In this document: in pieces, positions 36,278 to 44,404 of the stretch
How positions within the stretch are numbered: the stretch's first letter is position 1
Layout: each line of letters opens with the position of its first letter
Program-made: the position numbers and the translations under genes
The notes under the pieces: model-generated
Database searches by the model: none
Seen by the model: the letters and a program-made list of their open reading frames with translations, nothing else
What the model was told of the DNA's origin: nothing
DNA from: CALMEC01 sp963765105
Lineage (GTDB): Bacteria > Actinomycetota > Thermoleophilia > Miltoncostaeales > Miltoncostaeaceae
Length of the DNA stretch: 64,000 nt
NCBI GenBank assembly: GCA_963765105.1
Contig: CAVXUW010000004.1
Location: 1,240,001-1,304,000, forward strand
Reading direction: 5' to 3'

Positions 36278-37221
36278 CGACGTCGCCCGAATGCGGCCAC
36301 CGCGCCAACGAACACGAGCTCAATGATCGTGAGGGCAAACCGGATGCCAACCGCAACGGCCACGGCGACCCCTCCCGGCAGATTGCGGGCCAACGCCAAG
36401 GCAAAGATGCCGTCCCGCACGCCGAGACCCGACGGAACAATGAACACCAAAAGCGAGATGACGAACGCCAGCAAGAAAGCCAAGCCGACCTCGAGTGGCG
36501 CTCCCGCTGACGCACCGGCCGCCGCATGCACCAGCGCCCAGACCCCAACCACCAAAGGCGCCATTCCCAGCGCATAGATCGCTGTGAGACGCAGCACCTG
36601 ACGACCCGTGAAGAGCGTGTCGAACGGCTCACGACGCAGGCGAGTGAGCGCCCAGGTGGAGAGCTTCCGAAACGGGACGGGGTGAATCGCCACCAGCAGG
36701 AGCGGGACGATGAGGAGCAGCCAAAGGAACCTCCCATCACCGGGATTGCCATAGCCCGCCAGGTATCCCACAGCGCCGACGGTGGCCAGGCCCAACCCGA
36801 GGGCCTGTTCGTAGACCGTGGCGGCAACCGTCACACGCTTCGACACACCCTCGTCGTGATGGAGCACCGCTCGACCCACAACCATCATCACGTTCCCGGG
36901 GATGTAGCGCGCCAAAAGCGACCGGGCCCAAATGGACAAAGAGACTCGCCGTGGCGGGCGAGCCGACGTGAGAAGCTCCACGCCGTAGACATACGCGAGA
37001 CCGTTGATGAGGTACGCCAGGAAGATGAGGACCGTCCCCAGTGCAAGCCATCCCGGGCGCAGTTGCCAGTCGTAGCGCGAGACAGCACCCCACCCACGCA
37101 CCAGTGCGATCCCGATCGCCGCGACTGCCGCCGCCACAACCACGGTGGTGGCGACACGCCGACGGGTGCGCCGGGGTGCGGCGCCAGGCTTGGCGGGGGG
37201 TGACGTAACGTCGCTCATCAT
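36274..37221 (-). CDS. Flippase-like membrane protein (LPG synthase TM domain family)
   Basis: 315 residues, about eight helices. The motif SLLARYIPGNVMMVVGRAVL and the later VSLLVFIVPSGLGVRDGIFALAL are the two conserved segments of the UPF0104/lysylphosphatidylglycerol synthase transmembrane family. These act as lipid or polyprenol flippases, sometimes without a synthase domain, as here. The ATGATG at 37221 gives two adjacent starts. An upstream in-frame ATG at 37359 would add a non-hydrophobic stretch inside the previous gene. Confidence 0.75.
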   Translation of the reverse strand: MMSDVTSPPAKPGAAPRRTRRRVATTVVVAAAVAAIGIALVRGWGAVSRYDWQLRPGWLALGTVLIFLAYLINGLAYVYGVELLTSARPPRRVSLSIWARSLLARYIPGNVMMVVGRAVLHHDEGVSKRVTVAATVYEQALGLGLATVGAVGYLAGYGNPGDGRFLWLLLIVPLLLVAIHPVPFRKLSTWALTRLRREPFDTLFTGRQVLRLTAIYALGMAPLVVGVWALVHAAAGASAGAPLEVGLAFLLAFVISLLVFIVPSGLGVRDGIFALALARNLPGGVAVAVAVGIRFALTIIELVFVGAVAAFGRRR

Positions 37222-37279
37222 CTGTCCACGCACTGTAGTGCGACCCGATTGCGCAACGAATGCGCCGTGGTCCTGGGAA

Positions 37280-38170
37280 CTACGTGACGATGCCCGCGGC
37301 CACGAGGTGGGCCCGTGATACGGCAGCAAGATCCTGGGCATCGAGTTCCACCGTGCCACGCAACCGGGCGAGCGCGGGTGTTGTCACGGTGGCCGCAACG
37401 CGCTCGACCGTCGCCGCAAACGCGGGTGGAGCCGACGCGACGTAGGCCGCGGTCACGACGATCACGTTGTGACGTGGGGTGCCGGCCAGCCGGCGGGTCG
37501 TGTCGCGCAACGTCACCAGGCCCAGGCGCGTGTTGCGGGGCTCGGCGCCGCTCGACTGCACGCAGTGGGCACGCTTCGCGGCGATGACGTCGAAACGGCC
37601 AAGGCCGCTGCGGACGATGATGCGGCGAAACGACGAGCGAAGCGCTGCCAGCCCGTCGGCCCGGATGACGTGATCCGGCGACGCGGCGTACGTCAACGAC
37701 GGAGCTTTCTGTGGCAACCGCACAAGCCCGCGCAGCTTCTGCACGCGAACGGCTTTGGGGGTACAGGCCACAACGGCGGCGTCGTCGGATGGCGTGGTCC
37801 CGAGGGACTGATGTCCACGCGCGGCAAGTGTCGCCGCGATCACACCAGGAAGCGCCGCCTCTCGACGTTCCTTTGGCCGACCGAGCGTGCGCTCCAGGAG
37901 CGTCGCCGTGTCGGTGACGTATCCCTCGACGGCACCCGCTCGCAACGCCGCGTCCGCTTCACCCGGGGTTGCGTAGGTGGCGCGTGTGACCGTGAAGCCC
38001 TGTGCCACGAGCGCCTGCGTGATGAGCTCTGCCCCGAGCCGACTGGGGACGGAGCCGTTGTCGGCCAGGCTGAACTGCGTACCTGCCCCCGCTGCCGGCC
38101 CGGCGGCCAGCACAGCGCCAAGCAGCCCCAGCGACGCCAATTGGCGCGCGGTGAATGTCAATTGGCGCAC
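37280..38170 (-). CDS. Orphan solute-binding protein, OpuAC/ProX-like
   Basis: 296 residues from a GTG at 38170. A signal peptide (RQLASLGLLGAVLAAGPAAGAG) is followed by a type II periplasmic binding fold: LGAELITQALVAQGFTVTRATYATPGEADAALRAGAVEGYVTDTATLLERTLG matches the OpuAC/osmoprotectant-binding pattern. No permease or ATPase is encoded nearby, so transport is doubtful. It might instead bind a lipid or wall ligand. Its first codons are formed by a paired CGCCAATTGGCG-type palindrome. It overlaps the L,D-transpeptidase stop by one base. Confidence 0.55.
   Translation of the reverse strand: MRQLTFTARQLASLGLLGAVLAAGPAAGAGTQFSLADNGSVPSRLGAELITQALVAQGFTVTRATYATPGEADAALRAGAVEGYVTDTATLLERTLGRPKERREAALPGVIAATLAARGHQSLGTTPSDDAAVVACTPKAVRVQKLRGLVRLPQKAPSLTYAASPDHVIRADGLAALRSSFRRIIVRSGLGRFDVIAAKRAHCVQSSGAEPRNTRLGLVTLRDTTRRLAGTPRHNVIVVTAAYVASAPPAFAATVERVAATVTTPALARLRGTVELDAQDLAAVSRAHLVAAGIVT
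38135..38167. repeat. Paired palindrome inside the 5' end of the solute-binding protein gene
   Basis: CGCCAATTGGCG at 38135-38146 and the related TGTCAATTGGCG at 38156-38167, starts 21 bp apart with a nine-base spacer CGCGGTGAA. It occupies codons 2-12 of the gene that starts at 38170. Confidence 0.65.
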
Positions 38171-39222
38171 TACGAAACCTGGACGGTCGTTCCGAAGGAC
38201 GCGAACTCAAAGAGGCCTCGGGCCTCGGGCTGGCCGACACGGATGCATCCGTGGGATGCGGGGAAGCCCGGCACGCTCGGGTACTGATGAAAGGCGAAGC
38301 CGCTGTTGAAGTAGCTGGCCCACGGGAGCCACACGCTGAACGGTCGCGACCACGACATCCGTTCCTTGCGGAAGATCGAGAACGTGCCGCGCGGCGTGCG
38401 GCCACCCGCCCCGGTGGAGACGTGCACGGCCCGGAACACCTCGCCGCCACGGATGAGCAGAGCGACGCCCTTGAAGCGAGATACCTCCAAACGTCGGGCT
38501 TTCGTCAACTTCTTCGCTTTCGGAATCGTTGCCGTGTTGAGCGTGCGACGGGTGTCGAGATCGGCCGCGCCGGTACGGGGAAGCCCCTCCCACCCTTGGA
38601 ACGCCAAGAGGGCCTGTGAGGTGCGGTAGTCGAGGCGCCCGCTGATGGTTCCGCGACCCAGATAGCGCAGCTCGATGAGGCGCTGCTGAACTTCCTTGAC
38701 CTTGACCGGGACCGGGCCGATGATCTCACGCTTCGTGATGGAGCCGTTGTCGAGGAGAGCCCCTCCGTCCTCACCGGCCGCCGGCAGCGGCTCGTTGCCC
38801 AGAAGAATGCGTACCGACGACGCTCCCGGTTCGGCGAGGGCCGTGTAGACGATCTGTGCCAGGCGCATCTCGAGCGCCGGGCCCGATCCACTGGCCGCAA
38901 ACGACTCGGGAAGGCGCAGATAGGCGACGGTGTCGACCATGGTCAGGTCGATGACGGTCACGCCTGCCGGGATGGCGGTGCCGATGCCATCGGCCTTCTC
39001 AGCCGGCTTCGGTCCGGCAAACAACGCATCGAGAGCCGCGCGGCGACGGTCGACGCCGGCCGGGACGGGGCGCTCGACAATCTGCAGGCGTTCATCGCGC
39101 TGCAGATAGACGCTGACCTTCTTCGACGCGGCGACGGCCGAGGTGGCCCCCCATGCCAGCACAACTCCTCCAACAAGTGCGAGGAGGGTCCACCGACGAG
39201 TTCGTGACGTGCGAGATTTCAT
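38170..39222 (-). CDS. L,D-transpeptidase with GerMN and peptidoglycan-binding domains
   Basis: 350 residues. After a signal peptide/anchor (about 10-32) comes a GerMN-like domain (about 35-150: VSVYLQRDERLQIVERPVP, ALDALFAGP and AYLRLPESF). A PG_binding_1 domain follows (about 172-230: VKEVQQRLIELRYLGRG and SQALLAFQGWEGLPRTG), then a YkuD L,D-transpeptidase domain (about 245-350) with the catalytic H-x-x-C motif SHGCIRV (C326). It forms 3-3 cross-links or attaches proteins to peptidoglycan. It heads the operon running to 34329. TAATTT at 39230-39235 is its -10. Confidence 0.88.
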   Translation of the reverse strand: MKSRTSRTRRWTLLALVGGVVLAWGATSAVAASKKVSVYLQRDERLQIVERPVPAGVDRRRAALDALFAGPKPAEKADGIGTAIPAGVTVIDLTMVDTVAYLRLPESFAASGSGPALEMRLAQIVYTALAEPGASSVRILLGNEPLPAAGEDGGALLDNGSITKREIIGPVPVKVKEVQQRLIELRYLGRGTISGRLDYRTSQALLAFQGWEGLPRTGAADLDTRRTLNTATIPKAKKLTKARRLEVSRFKGVALLIRGGEVFRAVHVSTGAGGRTPRGTFSIFRKERMSWSRPFSVWLPWASYFNSGFAFHQYPSVPGFPASHGCIRVGQPEARGLFEFASFGTTVQVS

Positions 39223-39229
39223 GTCCGGG

Positions 39230-39235
39230 AAATTA
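39230..39235 (-). promoter_or_regulatory. -10 element of the L,D-transpeptidase operon
   Basis: Minus-strand TAATTT, seven bases, then ATG at 39222. The inverted repeat TCCGG/CCGGA at 39224-39240 brackets the -10 and could be a repressor site. Confidence 0.5.
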
Positions 39236-39268
39236 CCGGACGCACAGGCCGGTGAGAGGCGCCAAACG

Positions 39269-40216
39269 TCATTCGACGACGCGTTCGATGCGTATACCGA
39301 TCTCGTCGATGTCGCGACGCATGTGGTTGCGCTGCACCATCTCGCTCAACAACCCGATGGTGATGAGCTGCACACCGACCACGATGAGAAGCACACCAAG
39401 CAACAAGAGCGGTCGTTGGCCGATCGCTTGGCCGGTGAACTTGACGATCGCCAGGTAGAGCGAGATGAGGAAGCCCACCCCGCTAAACAACACGCCGATG
39501 CCACCGAACAGATGCATGGGGCGACCGCGGAAACGGCCCATGAACACGATGGTGAACAGGTCGAGCATTCCTCGGAGGTAACGCTCCAACCCGTACTTTG
39601 ACGACCCGAACTGGCGGGGTCGGTGGTTGACCGGGAGTTCCTCGACGCGAAAGCCCTCGGCGGCTGCCATGACGGGGATGTAGCGGTAGAGATCGCCTGA
39701 GAGCGACAAGTTGCGCACCACCTCCGCTCGATACGCCTTGAGACCACAGTTCAGGTCGTGCAACGTGATCCCGGCGACGCGGGCAGTGACGCCGTTGAAC
39801 ACCTTCGAGGCCGCACGCTTGGTCCAGGGATCGTGCCGGTCGGCCTTCCAGCCGCTCACCAGATCGGCGCCGGCCTCCAACGTCGCGAGCATCGCGGGAA
39901 TCTCCGCCGGGTCATCTTGCAGATCGGCGTCCATCGTGACGACCGCATCGCCGGTGGCATGGCGAAACCCGGCCATGAGGGCCGCTCCTTTGCCGAAGTT
40001 CCGTCGCAGAAACACGGCGCCGACCTCCGCCTCGGCCGCGGCAAGCTCACTCAAAATCTCACGGCTGCCGTCGGTTGAGCCATCGTCGACAAAAAGCACC
40101 TGGACCGGTCGACCGAGACCACGGATGACCGGCAAGAGCTCGGCGACGAGGGGGCGCAGCGAGTCGCGTTCGTTGTAGACGGGGACAACGACGGAGATTG
40201 ATGTGAGGGCCGCCAC
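39269..40216 (-). CDS. GT2 polyprenyl-phosphate glycosyltransferase (DPM1/ArnC-like)
   Basis: 315 residues. The GT2 domain has VVVPVYNERDSL, the nucleotide-sugar motif VDDGSTDGS and the metal-binding DADLQDDPAEIP. It is followed by two C-terminal helices (LFGGIGVLFSGVGFLISLYL and LLLLGVLLIVVGVQLITIG). This layout is that of enzymes making polyprenyl-phosphate sugars, which would supply the GT-C membrane transferases encoded around it. The GTG start follows TACGAT and six bases. Confidence 0.88.
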   Translation of the reverse strand: MAALTSISVVVPVYNERDSLRPLVAELLPVIRGLGRPVQVLFVDDGSTDGSREILSELAAAEAEVGAVFLRRNFGKGAALMAGFRHATGDAVVTMDADLQDDPAEIPAMLATLEAGADLVSGWKADRHDPWTKRAASKVFNGVTARVAGITLHDLNCGLKAYRAEVVRNLSLSGDLYRYIPVMAAAEGFRVEELPVNHRPRQFGSSKYGLERYLRGMLDLFTIVFMGRFRGRPMHLFGGIGVLFSGVGFLISLYLAIVKFTGQAIGQRPLLLLGVLLIVVGVQLITIGLLSEMVQRNHMRRDIDEIGIRIERVVE

Positions 40217-40222
40217 CCCAGG

Positions 40223-40228
40223 ATCGTA
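40223..40228 (-). promoter_or_regulatory. -10 element of the GT2 gene
   Basis: Minus-strand TACGAT, six bases, GTG at 40216. It is divergent from moeA. Confidence 0.5.
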
Positions 40229-40261
40229 GTGACAGCGCCCCGCCGGCGCTCACCGGGCAGT

Positions 40262-40267
40262 TAGGGT
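40262..40267 (+). promoter_or_regulatory. -10 element of moeA
   Basis: TAGGGT followed by seven bases and GTG at 40275. Confidence 0.45.
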
Positions 40268-40274
40268 TGGAGTC

Positions 40275-41477
40275 GTGTCGTCGCTCGTGACCTACGAGGA
40301 AGCCCTGGCCATCGTGCTGCGTTCCGGCGGGCCGGGAACGACCGAGGTGGTCGCCCTCGCCGATGCCCAGGGTCGGGTACTTGCCGATTCACCCGTGGCC
40401 GCGGATGCGATCCCACCGTTTGCGAACAGCGCAATGGACGGGTTCGCGGTTCGTGCCTCTGACGCCACCGTCGCGGCCGTTCTGCCCCTCGCGCCCGGCC
40501 AAGCTGCCGGGTTCTCCCCCAATCCGCTTCCCACCGGGCATGCAATGCGCATCGCCACCGGGGGCGTGGTTCCTGAAGGGGCCGACGCAATCGTGCCCAT
40601 CGAAGATGCAATGGTCAGCGCCGACTCCGGCACCGTCACGGTCAACCAGGCGCCGCATTTGGGGCGCTTCATCCGTGTCGCGGGAAGCGACCTGCCCGCC
40701 GGTGCCCAGCCGCTTACCGTCGGCATGGTCATCGACGCCGCCGCGGGGGCAATCCTGGCGAGCATCGGAGCCACGTCAGTGACCGTTTATCGACGTCCGC
40801 AAGTTGCCGTCCTGCCGACCGGCGCAGAGTTGGTCACACCCGATGTCACCCCCGGGCCCGCACAAATACGGGAATCGAACTCCACCGCCATTGCCTGGGC
40901 GGCGCGCGCCGCCGGAGCGGACGTCACCGTCCTTCCCATCGCCCCCGATGAGCCAGAGCCGCTGCGTGCCCTGCTTGAGACCGGCCTCAACAGCGACCTG
41001 CTTCTCACCTCCGGTGGTGTCTCCGTGGGCGAGCGCGACCTCGTTCGCGAGACCCTCGACAGCCTTGAGCTCGACCGCCACTTCTGGGGGGTTGATCTGA
41101 AACCCGGCAAACCCGCAGCGTTTGGCACCTCGGCAACCAGCCGCGTGCTGTCACTGCCAGGGAACCCCGCATCGTCGATGGTGGTGTTTGCCCTGCTTGC
41201 GGTTCCGCTCATCCACGCTCTTTCGGGACGTGCCGATCCCACACCCGCCAACGAGTTCGCCTACGCCGATGGCACCTGGCCGGAACCGGAGAACCGCCTT
41301 CACGCCATCCGCTGTCGCCTGCACTCCGAGCCCACCGGCCCGCGTGCCACCCCAACCGGCGACCAGGGTTCGCACCGCATCACCTCGCTCCTGGGCGCCG
41401 ACGCCCTCGCGCTCATCCCGCCGGGAACGGCCGTTGCTCCCGGCGACAGCGTGGCCTTCCGGCGCTTGACCTACTGA
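40275..41477 (+). CDS. moeA: Molybdopterin molybdenumtransferase
   Basis: 400 residues. The MoeA domains are recognisable: FANSAMDGFAVRA (domain II start), the ATGGVVPEGADAIVPIE segment, the active-site loop LLTSGGVSVGERDLV and KPGKPAAFG plus SLPGNPASSMVVF (molybdopterin-binding domain III), then the C-terminal beta domain IV. It inserts molybdate into adenylated molybdopterin. Its partners moaC and mogA lie at 45883-46838. Confidence 0.95.
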   Translation: MSSLVTYEEALAIVLRSGGPGTTEVVALADAQGRVLADSPVAADAIPPFANSAMDGFAVRASDATVAAVLPLAPGQAAGFSPNPLPTGHAMRIATGGVVPEGADAIVPIEDAMVSADSGTVTVNQAPHLGRFIRVAGSDLPAGAQPLTVGMVIDAAAGAILASIGATSVTVYRRPQVAVLPTGAELVTPDVTPGPAQIRESNSTAIAWAARAAGADVTVLPIAPDEPEPLRALLETGLNSDLLLTSGGVSVGERDLVRETLDSLELDRHFWGVDLKPGKPAAFGTSATSRVLSLPGNPASSMVVFALLAVPLIHALSGRADPTPANEFAYADGTWPEPENRLHAIRCRLHSEPTGPRATPTGDQGSHRITSLLGADALALIPPGTAVAPGDSVAFRRLTY

Positions 41478-41763
41478 TCAGCGGGGCCCTGAAGTCGAAC
41501 TCGGGCCGGGACGAACCGGCTTCATCCGTCCGTTTCCTTAAGTGCCCCGACCTTTCCTTGTTCTCGTCGGCGCCGACTGAGTGCTGAGCTTCGCGTGGTG
41601 ATGAACGCCGGCGCCGCGTCTCTGCCCAGGGCAGTGCATCTCGGGTTCCACTGGGACGACCGCACTCGGCACCCGACCCAACAACCTCGAATACTGCTTT
41701 CTCGCATGAATCGCTTTGGCGCGTGGTTAACGCCAATTGGCGCGTGAACCGTCGTGAGGCTCG
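41478..41763. other. 286-nt gap between moeA and tetR
   Basis: Convergent intergenic stretch without a credible gene or a T-tailed terminator. Its only clear structure is the paired palindrome at 41710-41742. GC-rich segments (for example CGGCGCC near 41568 and its complement near 41610) could form weak long-range stems. Confidence 0.4.
41710..41742. repeat. Paired palindrome (one half-site, one full site) upstream of the tetR end
   Basis: CGCCAATTGGCG at 41731-41742 preceded, exactly 21 bp upstream in register, by the half-site TTGGCG at 41716-41721. The nine-base spacer CGTGGTTAA is close to the CGCGGTGAA at 38147. Confidence 0.6.
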
Positions 41764-42537
41764 TTAGGCGTTCTTCTTTTTCTTCTTTCCCTTTTTCTTC
41801 TTCTTGCGCCCTCCATCGTCGATGTCGGGGGCCTCCGACGAGGCTGGCGCTGCCCGGGTTGGGGCGGGGTCGGGAGGCGGGGCTGGGGTGGGCGCAGCAG
41901 GCGGGGTTGGGGCCGGGACCGGTGTGGTGCTGGCCGTGGTCACGGGTGGCTGGGACGGTGGTGCCGAGCCGGAGGCGCCGAGGGCAGCGAGGATGTGGGG
42001 ACGCCACTGGGCGATGAAGGTGGGGGCGTCGGGATCGACGCCGAGGGCGCGGGCGGCGGCGGGTTGGCTGAGGGGAAACCAACAGAGGCTCAGGATGGTG
42101 AGCGCCGCACGGGGGGCGTCGTCGCCGAGAGCGGTCAGCGCACTCGCGAGGGCATCGGCATGCGGTTGGCCTTCCACCATGCCGCTATCACGATCGAGGA
42201 GTCGCACGACCGATCGGCGGGCCAAAAGGAGTCCCAGGAAGGCATCAACCGTTTCGGAGGTGACGGCATCGCGCGAGCGTTGGCCGGACACGTCGCGCAG
42301 CCGCAGGGTCTCGGCAAACATGCGGAGGGTCGCGGCGGCACGCTCCATCACCACGCGGTAGAGGGCCTCCTTGGTGCCGAAGAAGTAGCCGGGCGTGCCG
42401 CGCGACACGCCGGCGGCCGCACCGATCTGCGCGAGTGTTACTGCATCGAATCCCTGTTCAGCGAAAAGTTCCTCGGCCGCGTCAAGGATCGCGCCGCGTG
42501 ACCGGTCGGCGTCTCGTCGTTTCTCCGGAGTCTCCAT
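41764..42537 (-). CDS. TetR-family regulator with proline-rich linker and poly-lysine tail
   Basis: 257 residues. The N-terminal helix-turn-helix is typical: SRGAILDAAEELFAEQGFDAVTLAQIGAAAGVSRGTPGYFFGTKEALYRVV. A TetR ligand-binding domain follows to about 185. Then comes an unusual 70-residue extension: Pro/Ala/Thr-rich, a short acidic patch (SSEAPDIDDGG) and a terminal KKKKKGKKKKK cluster. The tail may add non-specific DNA or RNA binding. The start overlaps the M28-like gene by 56 nt. GGGAGG precedes the ATG, and a palindrome lies 19-36 bases upstream. Confidence 0.85.
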   Translation of the reverse strand: METPEKRRDADRSRGAILDAAEELFAEQGFDAVTLAQIGAAAGVSRGTPGYFFGTKEALYRVVMERAAATLRMFAETLRLRDVSGQRSRDAVTSETVDAFLGLLLARRSVVRLLDRDSGMVEGQPHADALASALTALGDDAPRAALTILSLCWFPLSQPAAARALGVDPDAPTFIAQWRPHILAALGASGSAPPSQPPVTTASTTPVPAPTPPAAPTPAPPPDPAPTRAAPASSEAPDIDDGGRKKKKKGKKKKKNA

Positions 42538-44269
42538 CGACCTCCCTCTCCATTGACTTGTCCCTGAACAAGTTCTTCGTGAGGATACGCGGCACCTTCA
42601 CGCGACCGGACACCACCAAGCCCTTGCGTGCCCGGAACGCCACCAGGTTACCCAGCGACACGACACAGACGGCGACAAGGACCAGAAGAATCGGCCCCAC
42701 CAGTCCGCGGGCACCGCTGACGGTGGTCTGGCACAGGTACCACAGCGCCGTCAAGGGACCGCGATCGATGTCGTTGGCGATCATCATCACCACGGCAACG
42801 GGAGCGGCAAGCGCCACCCCCGCCAGCACCGCCACCTGCCAGCGGCGTGCCACGACCGTCGCCGCCAACGCGGCGTGTGCCGCCGGGAGGATCAACACCA
42901 AGGAGAACGGTGAGAGCCACCAGGCAATGAGGGTCACCACGGCAAGCCATACCAGCGCCCCAGCCGCCTCCGCCGGGGGAAGAACACCAAGCGCCTCGAC
43001 ACGATGGCGCAACAGCATCCAGGTCACGATGCCCGCCAAGACCAGAAAGCTGACGGTGAGGATGGCCGCACCGTTGAACGGCAACTCCCTGACGGCAGGT
43101 GGACGGCCGATGTCGGGGCCACGAAGAAACCCCCACAGGGCCAACAGATGTGCGGCGAGAAGCGCCAGGAACGGCGGCACCATGCGCCACCCCACCGCCC
43201 GCATCCCGAGTGACACCCGGACGCGGGCACGACGCACGCGCGCGGCCGCATCGAAAGCCATCACGAACAGGGGTAGGCCGAGAAGCAGGAGGGAAAGTCG
43301 TGCGACGGAGGGGCGCAGAATGCGATCGGCGTAGGCCAACGACGCGTCCGGGGCGTTCGCCCGTTCCTTCACGTCGAGCAAACCGATCAACCCCACCGCC
43401 GCGGTTCCCGCCGCTTGAAGTCGTTCGCTGGTGATCGTGTCTGGGCCGCCTGGGAGGACCGTCTCGTCGCGGCCCGCCAGCGTGACCGCCGGCACCCCGG
43501 CGTCGATGGCCGCCCGCTGCTCCCCGCGGGTTTCGGTAATGGCCTGTCGAAGTAGCTGCTCACGGAGCGACGGAAGCGGGTTCGTGGTGAAGCCGCTCTC
43601 CGCAATGGCCTTCTCCGCAAGTTGGCGCATGCCCAGAGCTTGACGACCGACGCCGGATGACCACACGTGGATCTCGCGATCGGTGCCGGCCGCCGGGGCA
43701 TCGAGAACGATGACTCCCGCGATCCGTGATGTCTGCACACTGTTGAGGTACCAGCGCGTGCCCGCATTGCCGAGCGTCCCGCCGTCGGCGGAGAGGAAGA
43801 TAATGGGATGGTGATAGAAGCCTTGCGTGGCCCGGCGGGCCATCTCGACGAGCATGGCGGTGCTGTGGGCGCCTCCGCTGGAGCCAGGAGGGGCATCGCG
43901 CGGGGCGATGACCAGGATGTTGCGTGAGGACCTCGTCTGGGCTTGCGCCGGCACCGTGAAGAAAACGTTGGTGAGGGTGGTCGACTGTGCGTCGACACGG
44001 GCCACCGCCTTCTGCGTGGCCACGCGATTGCCGCCGGGAAGCGCACGAAACTGCGCCTCCACCCACGCAGCCGCCTTGGGGTCTCCCGGGGGGCGTCCCG
44101 GGGCCGCGGCCACCAAATCCGAGGCCTGTCGCGCAGCGCGCGCGGAATCGAATGACGGCGCCTGCTCCGCGTCAATCGGCGTTTCCTCCGGTTGCAGTGT
44201 GAGGAACGCGACCAGCAACGCGACGATCGCGATGAGCCACGCGTGGAAGTAGAGGCGCCCGTTGAGCAT
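42482..44269 (-). CDS. M28 peptidase-like membrane protein, metal ligands apparently lost
   Basis: 595 residues. One N-terminal helix (AWLIAIVALLVAFLTLQP), an M28-like extracytoplasmic domain (about 40-300) and eight or nine C-terminal helices. The M28 core is recognisable (NILVIAPRDAPPGSSGGAHSTAMLVEMAR, IIFLSADGGTLGNAGTRWYLN, AGVIVLDAPAAG), but the zinc ligands are replaced: the usual H-x-D is PRD, the usual Asp of NDNASG is His, and the Glu-Glu pair is Gly-Thr. A non-catalytic binding role is likely, reminiscent of the GPAA1 pseudo-peptidase. The tetR gene starts within its end. Confidence 0.7.
   Translation of the reverse strand: MLNGRLYFHAWLIAIVALLVAFLTLQPEETPIDAEQAPSFDSARAARQASDLVAAAPGRPPGDPKAAAWVEAQFRALPGGNRVATQKAVARVDAQSTTLTNVFFTVPAQAQTRSSRNILVIAPRDAPPGSSGGAHSTAMLVEMARRATQGFYHHPIIFLSADGGTLGNAGTRWYLNSVQTSRIAGVIVLDAPAAGTDREIHVWSSGVGRQALGMRQLAEKAIAESGFTTNPLPSLREQLLRQAITETRGEQRAAIDAGVPAVTLAGRDETVLPGGPDTITSERLQAAGTAAVGLIGLLDVKERANAPDASLAYADRILRPSVARLSLLLLGLPLFVMAFDAAARVRRARVRVSLGMRAVGWRMVPPFLALLAAHLLALWGFLRGPDIGRPPAVRELPFNGAAILTVSFLVLAGIVTWMLLRHRVEALGVLPPAEAAGALVWLAVVTLIAWWLSPFSLVLILPAAHAALAATVVARRWQVAVLAGVALAAPVAVVMMIANDIDRGPLTALWYLCQTTVSGARGLVGPILLVLVAVCVVSLGNLVAFRARKGLVVSGRVKVPRILTKNLFRDKSMEREVDGDSGETTRRRPVTRRDP
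42556..42573. promoter_or_regulatory. 18-bp dyad upstream of tetR, predicted TetR operator
   Basis: ACTTGT (42556-42561) and ACAAGT (42568-42573) flank CCCTGA. It lies 19-36 bases upstream of the tetR ATG and inside the coding end of the M28-like gene. Size and position fit autoregulation by the TetR protein. Confidence 0.5.
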
Positions 44270-44404
44270 GGTTTGGTGGCCGCACGACGCGCGGTCGGGT
44301 GCTTGGTATCACACCGCTCACGCGAAAGTCGGCGCGGAGGTAGCGCTGAGACCCGTCGGTGCGGGTAGCGCGCGACGCCACAAACAGCCAGTATTGCTCT
44401 CAGA

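Noticed and set aside
37222..37359. Longer start for the flippase-like protein
   Set aside because: It would overlap the solute-binding protein end and add a non-hydrophobic, motif-free stretch.
42435..43334. Plus-strand open frame across tetR and the M28-like gene
   Set aside because: Thr/Arg-rich shadow without a start signal, antisense to two real genes.
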